Of a stretch of DNA of 64,000 bases, positions 30,281-39,026 are shown in pieces; the stretch's first letter is position 1; each line of letters opens with the position of its first letter. The stretch covers positions 140,533 through 204,532 of the forward strand of contig NZ_BDBB01000013.1 of NCBI RefSeq assembly GCF_001612765.1, read 5' to 3'. The notes under the pieces were generated by a model that saw only the letters and a program-made list of their open reading frames with translations, did no database searches and had not been told where the DNA came from. This DNA comes from Nocardia arthritidis NBRC 100137. GTDB lineage: Bacteria; Actinomycetota; Actinomycetes; Mycobacteriales; Mycobacteriaceae. The position numbers and the translations under genes were made by a program.

Positions 30281-31270
30281 CTACCGGCGCAATGTCTGTG
30301 ACGGCGACTCGCCGAAACGGCGCCGATACTCCACCGAGAAGCGTCCCAAATGCATGAAACCCCAGCTCAGCGCGACATCGGTCACGCTGATCCCGGAGGT
30401 TGGATCAGCCGCGGTGAGTGCTTCGCGGGCTCGATTCAGCCGTACTTCACGCAGATATGCCATGGGTGAGCAGCCGACGATTCTATGAAAGCCTTGTTGC
30501 AGTGCCCGCACGCTGACCCCAGAATCGGCCGCCAGCCTCTCGACCGTCAACGGGAGATCCGGATGTGCTTGGATTCGCTCGAGCACTTCCTTGACATAGC
30601 GTGGCGCCGCGGGATTCTGCTCGGCATGCAGCGCCGCGCTGTAGCTGTGGTTCTGCGCGAGTAACAGGCCGCTGAGAACGACAGATTCGACCTGGGAGGC
30701 GAACAGCGGATGCTCCAGCAATCCGGTCTCTCGCCTTGCCTCCGTGACCAGCAGGTCCAGTGAGGCTAGCCAGCTTCTGCCCCGCCCGGTCCGCAGGTCC
30801 ATGGCGAGCCCGAATCGGATGGGGTCGACCACCGGACGTCCGATGAGCGACTGCAACTGACGCTGTAGGTGTTCATCGTCCACCCGGACGATCAGCTGCG
30901 TGCAGTCGGGCTCCCACCTCATCGAGCAGATCTCCCGAGGATCCGGGACCGAGGCGATGCCGGGCATCGACACCATCTCGTGCCGACCCGAAGCGATAGC
31001 CGCGGTGCCGGTCAGCGGAATCTGAACGATGTGAAACGGTCGTTCAGGAGGGCTTACGTCGATTTGCACGGTAGCGCCGTAGCCGAGATTCATCAGCGTG
31101 ATCTTGCCGGCGTTGGTTGCGCTCAGGTTCGCATCCAAGCCCGACCGCTCGAGCAGGCCGAGCCGATGGGTGGTCAACACATTCGACACGGCATCCCGAA
31201 CCCGGTCCAGGTCATCAGTGTGATCCAAGCGTTCGGGCTGCTGCTGCGGCGACGGGTGAGTGGTTGCCAT
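30281..31270 (-). CDS. AraC/XylS-family transcriptional activator
   Basis: 329 residues. The N-terminal AraC_binding_2-type cupin domain (about 35-200: GKITLMNLGYGATVQIDVSP, IPLTGTAAI, GRPVVDPIRF) and C-terminal AraC HTH domain (about 225-325: RLAADSGVSVRALQQGFHRI, SVTDVALSWGFMHLGRFSVE, YRRRFGESPSQTLR). Regulators with this layout (XylS, AndR, FeaR) activate aromatic degradation operons in response to an aromatic acid. It converges on styA1 and precedes the ligB-type gene. Confidence 0.88.
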   Translation of the reverse strand: MATTHPSPQQQPERLDHTDDLDRVRDAVSNVLTTHRLGLLERSGLDANLSATNAGKITLMNLGYGATVQIDVSPPERPFHIVQIPLTGTAAIASGRHEMVSMPGIASVPDPREICSMRWEPDCTQLIVRVDDEHLQRQLQSLIGRPVVDPIRFGLAMDLRTGRGRSWLASLDLLVTEARRETGLLEHPLFASQVESVVLSGLLLAQNHSYSAALHAEQNPAAPRYVKEVLERIQAHPDLPLTVERLAADSGVSVRALQQGFHRIVGCSPMAYLREVRLNRAREALTAADPTSGISVTDVALSWGFMHLGRFSVEYRRRFGESPSQTLRR

Positions 31271-31395
31271 CGTTGCTCTTTCACCCCCAGGTACACAGCG
31301 GGGCGATGGGGAATTCTTTCAAGGCTAGCCACAGCGTACCTCTGGTCGACGTCCTTGGCTGGCGTTGACCAGGGCGGTCCAGCTCGATGCCCATG

Positions 31396-32478
31396 CTAGC
31401 CGATGTCAACCGACCCCGGCTCGAATATCGCGAAGCACTTGTTGGAATTGAAGATGTCCGTGACCGCCAGGGTGGACCAGCTCAGTTCCATACCCAGTTC
31501 ATTCATCGCGCCTGCCAAGCAGAACCAGTTGAGGATCTCATGCTGACCGGCGTCAACGACTTTCCTGCTCGAGATGCTGTTCCAGTAGGTCCAGTCACTG
31601 CGCACAAAGGCGTCGTAAAGAAGTTCGTCTGCTGTGGTATCTGGACGCAGGTGCCAATCCTTGTCGTTCAGAAAGGCGTGCGACCAGCTCGACGACGCAA
31701 CCAGTGCGATCTTGGCGTCCGTCTTCTCCAGCGCCCTGGCTACCGCTGCTCCCAGTGCAAAACAACGAGCCGGCGAGGGCCCTACCGGGTCGAGACGCTC
31801 GTCGTTGATATCAGCGAACCGCGCTATTCCACCACGCCGGACAATGGCGTGCTCGCCATAGCAGTTGACCGTGATCGGCAGTATTCTGTATGGAAAATCC
31901 CTGCCCGCATTGGCGTAGTCCAGAAACACCTGCGTATTCGCGATTGCATGCGGGAAATGTGCGCCCTTACGCTTTCGATAGGAGTAGGCGATGTCGAAGC
32001 CGTCTTCGATGAGATCGCTCGCGAGCTGCCGCGCGCGGTCCTCGTCGCCGCGCAGCGTAAACGTCATGTCACTCGGCATGCCCCACACGTTCGGCATACC
32101 GCGCTCATTGATAACCGCGAACGGCTCAACTTCGCTCTCCCCGTAGGCGAGTATGCAGAAAGGTGGTACGACTTCCTCTCGAAAGTTCTCGTACTGGTCG
32201 TCACCCCACACCACGACGACATCCGGCTGGAAGTCATCGAGGGCGTTGCGGCAACGCCGCAGGCCATCCAGCAGTTCCTGGCGATGCTCGGCCGCCGCCG
32301 TGGCCCCACCGTCTTCTCCCCACTCCCATCGCATCAACTCCGGCCAATTCGACGGATCCTTCTCCTTATCCGGGATATCCGGGTCGGCCAGGGTCCATCG
32401 GAGCAGATCCGCCATACGATCGTCGGCAACCATCAGTAGCGGGTAATGGGTCAAACCCAGACCCAGAAATTGCGCCAT
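31396..32478 (-). CDS. Class III (LigB-type) extradiol ring-cleavage dioxygenase
   Basis: 360 residues; AGGAG lies 6 nt before the ATG. LigB superfamily signs: an N-terminal iron-binding His in GLGLTHYPLL, VVVVWGDDQYENF with a second conserved acidic site, PYRILPITVNCYGEHAI, and SSSWSHAFLND at the central His. Members cleave catechols next to the diol using Fe(II) (LigAB, MhpB, HpaD-2). In this cluster it would supply the ring-fission step before the C-C hydrolase. Both alpha and beta roles seem to be in one chain. The substrate is not known. Confidence 0.85.
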   Translation of the reverse strand: MAQFLGLGLTHYPLLMVADDRMADLLRWTLADPDIPDKEKDPSNWPELMRWEWGEDGGATAAAEHRQELLDGLRRCRNALDDFQPDVVVVWGDDQYENFREEVVPPFCILAYGESEVEPFAVINERGMPNVWGMPSDMTFTLRGDEDRARQLASDLIEDGFDIAYSYRKRKGAHFPHAIANTQVFLDYANAGRDFPYRILPITVNCYGEHAIVRRGGIARFADINDERLDPVGPSPARCFALGAAVARALEKTDAKIALVASSSWSHAFLNDKDWHLRPDTTADELLYDAFVRSDWTYWNSISSRKVVDAGQHEILNWFCLAGAMNELGMELSWSTLAVTDIFNSNKCFAIFEPGSVDIG

Positions 32479-32511
32479 AGCACTCTCCTAGCAAGTCGGT
32501 CGATCCGCGGT

Positions 32512-33579
32512 TCAGGATTTTTGTTTCGATTTGGCACGGATCTCACGAATCATCGAATCGGCGTTCGACCACCCGATAGCCGCACGCGACTCGGCGTCGA
32601 ATCGCCCGTCGGCTTCGGCGACGACGGCTGCTGCTGGCGCCTCCCTGGCCGGGAACGGATAGTCGGTGCCGACCATCACGTGGTGTGCGCCGAACCGCTG
32701 CACCGCCAGTTCCAGACTCGCGGTGTCATAGGTGAGCGAATCGCAGCGCAGGACGCGGGCAAGTGCAGAAGGCAGCCGATCGGGCGTACATGTTGGATCC
32801 TTCATCAGAACCTGCCGATCCAGCCGGGGCAGCAGCCAGGGCAACGTGCCGGCGCCATGCGCCAGACACAGGTGAACCGACGGCCGCCGCCCCAACGCGC
32901 CGCTGATCAACAGATCCGCCGCTGCCAGCCCGGTCTCCGACGGCATCCCAACGGCGAATGACAGGCCGAGTTCAGCCAGACGCGTATCGAGGGTTCTATC
33001 CGAAGGGTGGATGAACACCAGCGCGCCGAGTTCGGCCGCGGCTGCGAAGAATGGATCGAAGTCCGGATGTGATAACTCCCGCTGCCCGACCTTCGTGCCG
33101 ATCTCCACGCCGAGGAAACCCAGCTCGGTCATGCAGAAATGAAGCTCTGCCACCGCCGCATCTGGGTCCTGCATCGGAACTGCCCCAAGGGCGCACAACC
33201 GATCCGGAAATGTGCTGGTCATCTGTGCGAGGAAGTCGTTCTGCATCTTCGCCAACGCGATTGCGCCCTGTGCGGGGGCGTCATGACAGAACGTGATCGG
33301 AGTCGGCGAGATCACCTGTACTGCGACATCCTCGGCGTCCATGTCCGCGATCCTGCGCTGCGCCGACCAGCATCGATCATCGATCCAGCGATATGGATCT
33401 CCGCCGACCCGGATCTGAGCGCTCGTATCGCTGTGCTGCTCGACCGACGGCCAATGACCCCATGGATATTGCGCCTCCAGATCCGGAAGCGACGGCGCGA
33501 TCGCGTGAGTGTGGATGTCGAAATACCGGGGTGCTGCCGACCCTTCGGATCCGACGTCGAGGCACGGTTGAAATCTCAC
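32512..33579 (-). CDS. ACMSD-like amidohydrolase family decarboxylase
   Basis: 355 residues starting with GTG after GGAAGACGAAG. Amidohydrolase-2 family: HxH in DIHTHAI (His23, His25), metal-site His in VFIHPSD and CLAHGAGTLPW, and the C-terminal Asp in VGTDYPFPARE. Relatives include aminocarboxymuconate-semialdehyde decarboxylase, gamma-resorcylate decarboxylase and LigW. A non-hydrolytic decarboxylation of an aromatic acid or of the ring-fission product is likely. It lies 33 bp upstream of the LigB-type gene in the same operon. Confidence 0.84.
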   Translation of the reverse strand: MRFQPCLDVGSEGSAAPRYFDIHTHAIAPSLPDLEAQYPWGHWPSVEQHSDTSAQIRVGGDPYRWIDDRCWSAQRRIADMDAEDVAVQVISPTPITFCHDAPAQGAIALAKMQNDFLAQMTSTFPDRLCALGAVPMQDPDAAVAELHFCMTELGFLGVEIGTKVGQRELSHPDFDPFFAAAAELGALVFIHPSDRTLDTRLAELGLSFAVGMPSETGLAAADLLISGALGRRPSVHLCLAHGAGTLPWLLPRLDRQVLMKDPTCTPDRLPSALARVLRCDSLTYDTASLELAVQRFGAHHVMVGTDYPFPAREAPAAAVVAEADGRFDAESRAAIGWSNADSMIREIRAKSKQKS

Positions 33580-33778
33580 CTTCGTCTTCCACCTTCTACG
33601 CGACTTCGCTGCCGATCAGGACCGAGACGCAGCGCGCTCGACGACCATGCGCGAGGCGCATTCTTGAAAAGAGGGATGGCATCCATCGCGAACCAGCCTG
33701 GCGCCACTGTCACCTCCAGGGACGGGCCGGCTCAATTTTTCGGCCCGCATCTCCAGCGAGTGTCGTAGCGTGAAGTTG

Positions 33779-34006
33779 TCACCGCGCGCGGAACAATCGT
33801 TCACATGGCAGGCGCGGCAAGACTCGCACGTCCTGTACCGGGCTGCATACCAATTCGATGGTGCACCAGCGTGTATGCCTCCAGTCGTGAATCAGCGCAC
33901 CTACCGCCGATGCGCTCGCTGCGTAGTCGAAGGCTGTACCGGCCAACCAAATCCGCAGGTGAAGGTGCGCTTCACCGGCTGGCGGCGGGAGCAGTTCGGC
34001 CGTCAC
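33779..34006 (-). CDS. Small hypothetical protein
   Basis: 75 residues from a GTG directly after AAGGAAC. Contains AHLHLRIWLAGTAFDYAAS and HDWRHTRWCTIELV. Third codon positions are GC-rich like in real genes here. It lies 43 bp after the 96-residue gene on the same strand and may form an operon with it. I do not recognise the family. The rest of the stretch 33,580-33,778 shows no gene. Confidence 0.45.
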   Translation of the reverse strand: MTAELLPPPAGEAHLHLRIWLAGTAFDYAASASAVGALIHDWRHTRWCTIELVCSPVQDVRVLPRLPCERLFRAR

Positions 34007-34049
34007 GTTCCTTGTCTTTCAGCGCCACCCGGGAAAGTGTGACCTATCC

Positions 34050-34340
34050 TCACGCGGCAAGGCATCGCCTGTCGCGCTCAGCTCGTTCCATGATCGCGTA
34101 CCCGGTACTGGTCAGCTCCGCGGCGACGAGGTCGCCGATCCGGCCAGGACATGCCGGGCGAACCAGCCCCGCGTGCGCCAAACCATGCGCGGTCCATTGA
34201 TCGGTGACCGCCACACCGTCCACGAACATGTCCGGCTCGCAGCTCAGCGCAAGCTCGACCCGGCCGGCGTGCGCCGCTCGCAGCAAGGCCAGAGCTCGGC
34301 GGCTGAGGTCTACGGGGGATGGGGAACTGTGGTCTGACAT
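34050..34340 (-). CDS. Small hypothetical protein
   Basis: 96 residues from the ATG preceded by CAAGAG. MSDHSSPSPVDLSRRALALL, AAHAGRVELALSCEPDMFVD, and QWTAHGLAHAGLVRPA followed by VAAELTSTGYAIM read like a compact helical/winged-helix protein. The last part (ADLV-AELT-GYAI) is a common pattern in MarR- or PadR-type wings, but no clear recognition helix is visible. Function unknown; unidentified partner at 33,779. Confidence 0.5.
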   Translation of the reverse strand: MSDHSSPSPVDLSRRALALLRAAHAGRVELALSCEPDMFVDGVAVTDQWTAHGLAHAGLVRPACPGRIGDLVAAELTSTGYAIMERAERDRRCLAA

Positions 34341-35040
34341 GATCTCTTGCCGTTCGATTGCTCGTAACATGTGCCTTTCCGGACATCACTCAATCTATGT
34401 GCGCGGCAACGCGGCCGATACCCGGAAAGCGCACCGCTTATCCGCTTTACGCACGCTCACACAGGAGCACACCTTCTTCCGATCACGATGGTCTCTTGTG
34501 ACGAATGCGGAAAATCACTGACTGCTGGTGACGCGCTGCTCAGCGCGCTGTCAGCGGTGCTGAGCCGTGGCGGAGCAGAGCCCAACGGCCGGGCTTGCGA
34601 GAACATGATTCGATCACCGTTCGACTACGCCATGGTCAGCCACATCACCGCCGGCTCAGCGGATGCGAGGCGAGCTGAGCTTGCGGCGGCGAAGTTCGGC
34701 TGAATCGCATCCAAACGCTCAGTCGGACGGCCGCCGATCTGGCGTCAACGCCCGGCACCCACGTTACGAAGAGACCTACCATCGGCCCTGTCCCCATCAG
34801 CGGTCCGTCGACGCCACCACCAGCCCGGCGACGCCACCCCCCCGGGTCATTCGAAAGACAGGGGCAAAGAAGTCATACCGAGCCTGGCGACCGTGGGCCC
34901 GATCTCGGTGGAAGCTGCAGGACGGGGTGCCGATCTTCGCCGTGTGCCGCGACGCCGGACACGAATCGGTGACTACAACCGATCCCCGTAGTTTTCTGGG
35001 CCGTGTTCCGCGAGATGGACGCACCGGTGCACGGCACACT
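34341..35040. other. Non-coding or decayed stretch
   Basis: About 700 bp between two gene blocks with short open frames only, none with a credible start, codon pattern or homology. It contains the integrase C-terminal fragment listed separately at 34,912. It looks like degraded accessory DNA. Confidence 0.5.
34912..34995 (+). pseudogene. Tyrosine recombinase C-terminal fragment
   Basis: In one frame the DNA reads DGVPIFAVCRDAGHESVTTT followed by DPR. This matches the region just before the catalytic Tyr of tyrosine integrases, including the conserved GHxSxxTT; in the intact family YxH follows, but here the reading goes on as SFLGRV. No upstream catalytic region is joined to it. It is consistent with the piece missing from the truncated integrase at 15,371 but cannot be proven to be the same gene. 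Confidence 0.6.
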
Positions 35041-36009
35041 GTGGGGGTGTTGCACCTGCGAATTATGGCTCCGGCCGGAATGACCGACGACGTGATCCAG
35101 GTCCTCGAGCAAGATGACGCAGTCAGTGGCCTGGCGGTCATGCGTGGTGCTGCGCTGCGGCCCAGCGGCGATGTGGTGCTGGCCGACGTGGCGCGGGAAG
35201 CGACCAACGACTTGATCGAGCAATTGCGTGCGATCGGGTTGCACCGTGCGGGGAGCATCGAGATCCAACCGGTGCGTACCTGGCTGTCGCGCAGCGGATT
35301 CGATTGCGAGGTACGTACGCCGGGCAGCAGCGCAGACGCTGTGGTCTGGGCGGATGTCGCTCAGCGCTCGTATGAAGAAACCGAGCTGAACTGGACCTAT
35401 CTGAGCTTCATGACCTTAGCGACGATTATCGCGGTGATCGCGATCGTGCTGGATTCTCAGATCTTGGTCATTGGGGCGATGGTCCTCGGGCCGGAATTCG
35501 GGGCGATCGCCGCGCTCGGAGTCGCTCTGGTGCGCCGCCGGTTCGCTTTGCTCTGGCTCGCTGTGCGCACGCTGCTGCTCGGCTTCGTCATTGCGATCGT
35601 CGTAACATTCACACTCGCCTTGCTCGGTCGCGCACTGGGCTGGATCACCGTGGACGCCGTGACCGGCCCACGCCCGGGTACCGCGTTCATCTACACGCCG
35701 GACAAGTGGTCATTCATCGTCGCCGTCGTGGCGGCCGCTGCCGGAGTGCTCGCGCTGACCTCTGACAAAGCCGGCGGAATGGCGGGTGTTTTCATCTCGG
35801 TGACGACCGTGCCCGCCGCGGGCAACATCGCACTCGGCGCCGCCTTCGGAGTCGGGTCGGCGATATGGGGCAGCACCCTGCAACTGGCGGTGAACCTGGC
35901 CGGGATGGCGTTGGCAGGCTGGGCCACCTTGGCGGTCCAGCAGACGGTGTGGTCACGGGTGTCCGTGCGCCGTGCAAAGGCGATGACAAGACCACGCCGG
36001 ATGCTGTAG
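35041..36009 (+). CDS. DUF389 family membrane protein
   Basis: 322 residues from GTG at 35041 (GTG 35047 and TTG 35050 are alternatives; none has a strong ribosome binding site). Residues 1-105 form a soluble ACT-like domain (LHLRIMAPAGMTDDVIQVLE). The membrane part has six or so helices with the DUF389 signatures LNWTYLSFMTLATIIAVIAI, DSQILVIGAMVLGPEFGAIA, and FISVTTVPAAGNIALGAAFG. The role of the family is not established; it occurs in bacteria and archaea as a plasma-membrane protein. It is not obviously linked to its neighbours. Confidence 0.82.
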   Translation: MGVLHLRIMAPAGMTDDVIQVLEQDDAVSGLAVMRGAALRPSGDVVLADVAREATNDLIEQLRAIGLHRAGSIEIQPVRTWLSRSGFDCEVRTPGSSADAVVWADVAQRSYEETELNWTYLSFMTLATIIAVIAIVLDSQILVIGAMVLGPEFGAIAALGVALVRRRFALLWLAVRTLLLGFVIAIVVTFTLALLGRALGWITVDAVTGPRPGTAFIYTPDKWSFIVAVVAAAAGVLALTSDKAGGMAGVFISVTTVPAAGNIALGAAFGVGSAIWGSTLQLAVNLAGMALAGWATLAVQQTVWSRVSVRRAKAMTRPRRML

Positions 36010-36388
36010 CGCACGCGATCAGTCAGGATGACCGTTAAAAGAATCTTCGTTGCCGACGCCGATAACCATGTGAGCGCCCAGATCGCCGCGGGAACCCTAC
36101 GGCCACGCGCGGGAGGAAGACCCTCACTACGGGGTGGCAAATGGCGGGATCGCTCGCGATCATCGAGCATTTCGTGAAGCCCGATACCAGCCGTCGTCAC
36201 TGTTCTCGAGAGCAGCGCTGGCGAGGATTGTGCTACCCGCGACCAATCGTTACTGACTGTGAGCGAGTCGGGGCCGCTACTTGAACAACCTCCGGACCCA
36301 GAGATCGCTGAAGTTTGACGAATCCTTATCGGTGTAAGCCTCTGTTCGTTAACGGAATCCATACGACTGAACTCTTAGGCTGAAAATT
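36010..36388. other. Intergenic stretch without a recognisable feature
   Basis: 379 bp between the DUF389 gene and the membrane protein gene. Short frames have no start signal or homology I can see. The last 60 bp are more AT-rich and may hold the promoter of the next gene. Confidence 0.4.
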
Positions 36389-37156
36389 GTGCACTCCACT
36401 CCTTGGCAGAACAGAGAAACGCGACGCGAGCAGGGCGATTCGGCTGGCGGGATACAACGGCGGCGATGGGGTGACACGCGGATACAAGTTGCCCTCGTGG
36501 GCAGACAGCTGAGGGTCGTGGTGCTCGGAAACTGGGTCTACTGGTCTGCCGCGGTCGGCTGCACGATCACGTTTGCCCTGCTGTTCCAGCCGTGGCTGAC
36601 CACAGGAACAGGCGGCACGGACGGTGTCATCCAAGCGAACGCCTTCGGCCGGATTCACGTGACTACCTCTTGGGTAGATCTCTGGGCGCAGAAGTCCGTG
36701 CCCGATCCGAAAGCCAGCGGCATGTGGGGCATCCTCACAAGCGTCGCGATCGTCATCGCTGTATGCAGCGTGGCGGTAAACAGCGTGGCCCGCACCGAGG
36801 CGCTCACCCGCCTCGTGATCGTCGCCACGGTTTGCGTGTCGATTTTCACGATTGCCACCGCGCTCTACCTGAATAGTAAGGGCGATGAACTGACGCGAGT
36901 GGTTTCGTATGAGACGGCCCGCGATCCTGGTACCCAGGTCGGATTGCTGATCCGATGGGCGAAAGGACATGACAACTATCCGGCGCCTGGGTTTCGCCAA
37001 GTGGCATACTCCACCCACAGTCTCATTTGGCCTGCGATAGCCGCCGTCGGTGTTTCGCTGCTTTCCGCTATAGCTGTTATCGCGCAGTGGACCAGAGGCA
37101 CAACAGTATCCCGCAGAGAAAGGGGGCGAATTACTCGGCGAACGGAATGTGCATAA
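36389..37156 (+). CDS. Hypothetical four-helix membrane protein
   Basis: 255 residues from GTG. Helices at about 44-65 (LGNWVYWSAAVGCTITFALL), 112-132, 140-160 and 218-240. The loop after helix 1 is polar (WLTTGTGGTDGVIQANAFGR), probably extracytoplasmic, and a second loop carries NSKGDELTRVVSYETARDPG. This layout is common among unassigned Nocardia membrane proteins. No functional motif. Basic ends suggest both termini are inside. Confidence 0.6.
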   Translation: MHSTPWQNRETRREQGDSAGGIQRRRWGDTRIQVALVGRQLRVVVLGNWVYWSAAVGCTITFALLFQPWLTTGTGGTDGVIQANAFGRIHVTTSWVDLWAQKSVPDPKASGMWGILTSVAIVIAVCSVAVNSVARTEALTRLVIVATVCVSIFTIATALYLNSKGDELTRVVSYETARDPGTQVGLLIRWAKGHDNYPAPGFRQVAYSTHSLIWPAIAAVGVSLLSAIAVIAQWTRGTTVSRRERGRITRRTECA

Positions 37157-37189
37157 CCCGTGAAAGGACAGAAACAGAAACCGTCGAGA

Positions 37190-37259
37190 GTGATCCGTCG
37201 CGGCCTACCAGAGCGGCCGTGCGAAGGTCGCCGATGAGCGCGTAGTCTTCGATGCGCAT
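37190..37259 (-). pseudogene. GH15 glucoamylase/trehalase N-terminal fragment
   Basis: From an ATG the DNA reads MRIEDYALIGDLRTAALVGR and then DGS, the almost invariant start of actinobacterial GH15 glucoamylase/trehalase-like proteins, where IDWLCxPRFDS would follow. Here the reading changes to LSTVSVSVLS and stops within 20 residues or so. The rest of the gene is missing, replaced by the membrane protein gene. This marks a deletion or insertion junction near 37,190. Confidence 0.7.
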
Positions 37260-37290
37260 CAGCGGCCCGGCTACCGGTCGGTGGGATCGC

Positions 37291-38304
37291 TCATGGGACC
37301 AAGATGATCTTGCCCTGGGACGCGGTGCTCTGCAGGACCTCGTGTGCGCGGCGGGCATCGGTCATAGGCATGCGCTCGGCGACCACCGGATGGACTCGTC
37401 CCTCGCGCAGCAGCCGGATCAGTTCGGACAGGTCGTCGCGGAACCAGTCGGGGTGGCGGTCGCGCAATTTCGCGATCCGATAGGTCGTCACTCGCCGGGA
37501 AGGCGAGATCAGCCCCGCCGTCATCGCGGCCGCCCCCGCCCCGTAGAACTTCGTCATGCCGAGCCGGCTGCGTCGGCCTCGCGCGAGGGTGGAGTAGTGC
37601 CCGAAGAGAACCAGCCTGCCTCCGCGCCGCAACGCCCGGTAGGAGCGCAAGGACACCGGGCCGCCGATGCCGTCGAACGCGACATCGACTCCGCCGCCGT
37701 TCAGGGCGCGCACGCGCGTCAGGAAGTCTTCGGTGGTGTAGTCGATCGGTACGCCGCCGAGTCGCTGCACCAATGCGCAGTCCGATGTCGCGGCCGTTCC
37801 GTAGACGCGAAGGCCCGCAGGCTCGGCGAGTTCCAGCAGCGCGACTCCTACCCGTCCCGCCGCTCCGTGATAGAGCGCGGTTTCCCCAGGCTCTGCCCTC
37901 GCCGCGCGGTGAATGAGCTGGTAGGCGGTCATGTACGGGAAGATCACGCTCACGAGCGTCGCCGGGTCGACATCGTCGGGAACCTTGATCGCGAGGGACT
38001 CTCGCACGCAGACCATCTCCGCGTATCCGCCCCACACGACGAGCGCCGCCACATGGTCTCCGGGCTGGAGTGTCGAGCATCCCGGCCCCACCCGCTGGAC
38101 TATCCCCGCGAACTCGTAACCGGGGGTGAACGGCGGCTTCGGTCCACCCGGATAAGTCCCGGCCCGAAGCAGGCTGTCGGTGAACGAAACGCCCGAAGCC
38201 AGCACGCGGACGCAAACCTCGCCGTGACCCGGCACGGGCTCGTCTTCCTCGACAAGGGTGAGAACTTCCGGACCGCCGTAATGGGGAACAACGACACGCT
38301 TCAT
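37291..38304 (-). CDS. MDR-family NADPH:quinone oxidoreductase-like protein
   Basis: 337 residues from the ATG MKRVVVPHYGGPEVLTLVEE. GroES-like domain with GYEFAGIVQRVGPG, no structural or catalytic zinc Cys cluster, then a Rossmann fold with LYHGAAGRVGVALLELA (AAGxVG) and ALRRGGRLVLFGHYST. This fits the zinc-free quinone oxidoreductase group. It is a single gene next to the GH15 fragment, with 312 bp of upstream DNA in which I see no gene. The substrate is unknown. Confidence 0.82.
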   Translation of the reverse strand: MKRVVVPHYGGPEVLTLVEEDEPVPGHGEVCVRVLASGVSFTDSLLRAGTYPGGPKPPFTPGYEFAGIVQRVGPGCSTLQPGDHVAALVVWGGYAEMVCVRESLAIKVPDDVDPATLVSVIFPYMTAYQLIHRAARAEPGETALYHGAAGRVGVALLELAEPAGLRVYGTAATSDCALVQRLGGVPIDYTTEDFLTRVRALNGGGVDVAFDGIGGPVSLRSYRALRRGGRLVLFGHYSTLARGRRSRLGMTKFYGAGAAAMTAGLISPSRRVTTYRIAKLRDRHPDWFRDDLSELIRLLREGRVHPVVAERMPMTDARRAHEVLQSTASQGKIILVP

Positions 38305-38616
38305 GTCCGCATGCGCCCTTCTGTCGTCGGCATCATCCACTCCTCTTCGTGTGGGAAGGGAGCAGGAGCAGCCGGTGACTCCATTGCTCAATACGACACC
38401 GCGACGAGTGCACCGGGACAGGGGCGAACGGTCGGCGCCATGGAGTCTTTTGCCCCTTCGCAGCATCGCCTGGTGGCCTTCGAGCAGCCGCTCGATCGAT
38501 CAGGCAGGCGAGGAAGCGGCGCCGGATCGGAGCCAGACGCGGCCCACACGGGAAGTTCCTTATCGAACTCGGCAGCCGCATGACCGTCACTCGATCAGCG
38601 GATGTCGCTCACCCGC
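38305..38616. other. Intergenic stretch
   Basis: 312 bp between the MDR gene start and the end of the next minus-strand gene. No convincing gene or repeat seen; promoter of the MDR gene presumably at its left end. Confidence 0.4.
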
Positions 38617-38988
38617 TCAGGGCAGGCCGGCGACCAGCAGCAGCATCGCCGCGGTGGTCAGCAGCACGGGGCAGATCTTGAACCAGACGACGCGCGTGCG
38701 GGCGCCGGTGAAGGCTGTCAGCACTGCCAGGACGAGCAATGCTCCAGCGGTGACGCGATAGGTCCAGTGGGCGGCGGACGTCCCGCTGCCCACCGCGGTC
38801 ACCACGATGACCAGCGTGGCGAATGACCACATGGTCACGGCTTCGGCCAGCCATTCCTGAGCCGGCACCCGGCGGTTGTCGGCGGAGATCCCTTGGAACC
38901 CGGCGATGACGGCCCGCGTGGGAATCGCGTGCGCGACCCCCCATAGCCCGACCAATCCCGCAGCGACGTAGGCGAGAACCTCTTCCAT
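38617..38988 (-). CDS. Hypothetical four-helix membrane protein
   Basis: 123 residues with four predicted transmembrane segments (about 4-24, 49-68, 75-95, 102-121). Starts MEEVLAYVAAGLVGLWGVAH. The first loop holds FQGISADNRRVPAQEWLAEA. Its topology resembles small DoxX/DUF-type proteins. No motif for function. It follows a tandem repeat and lies after the ABC permease on the same strand. Confidence 0.6.
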   Translation of the reverse strand: MEEVLAYVAAGLVGLWGVAHAIPTRAVIAGFQGISADNRRVPAQEWLAEAVTMWSFATLVIVVTAVGSGTSAAHWTYRVTAGALLVLAVLTAFTGARTRVVWFKICPVLLTTAAMLLLVAGLP

Positions 38989-39026
38989 AAGGCCATGGTC
39001 CGATCGTCGCCCGATGCGGGGTAGGG

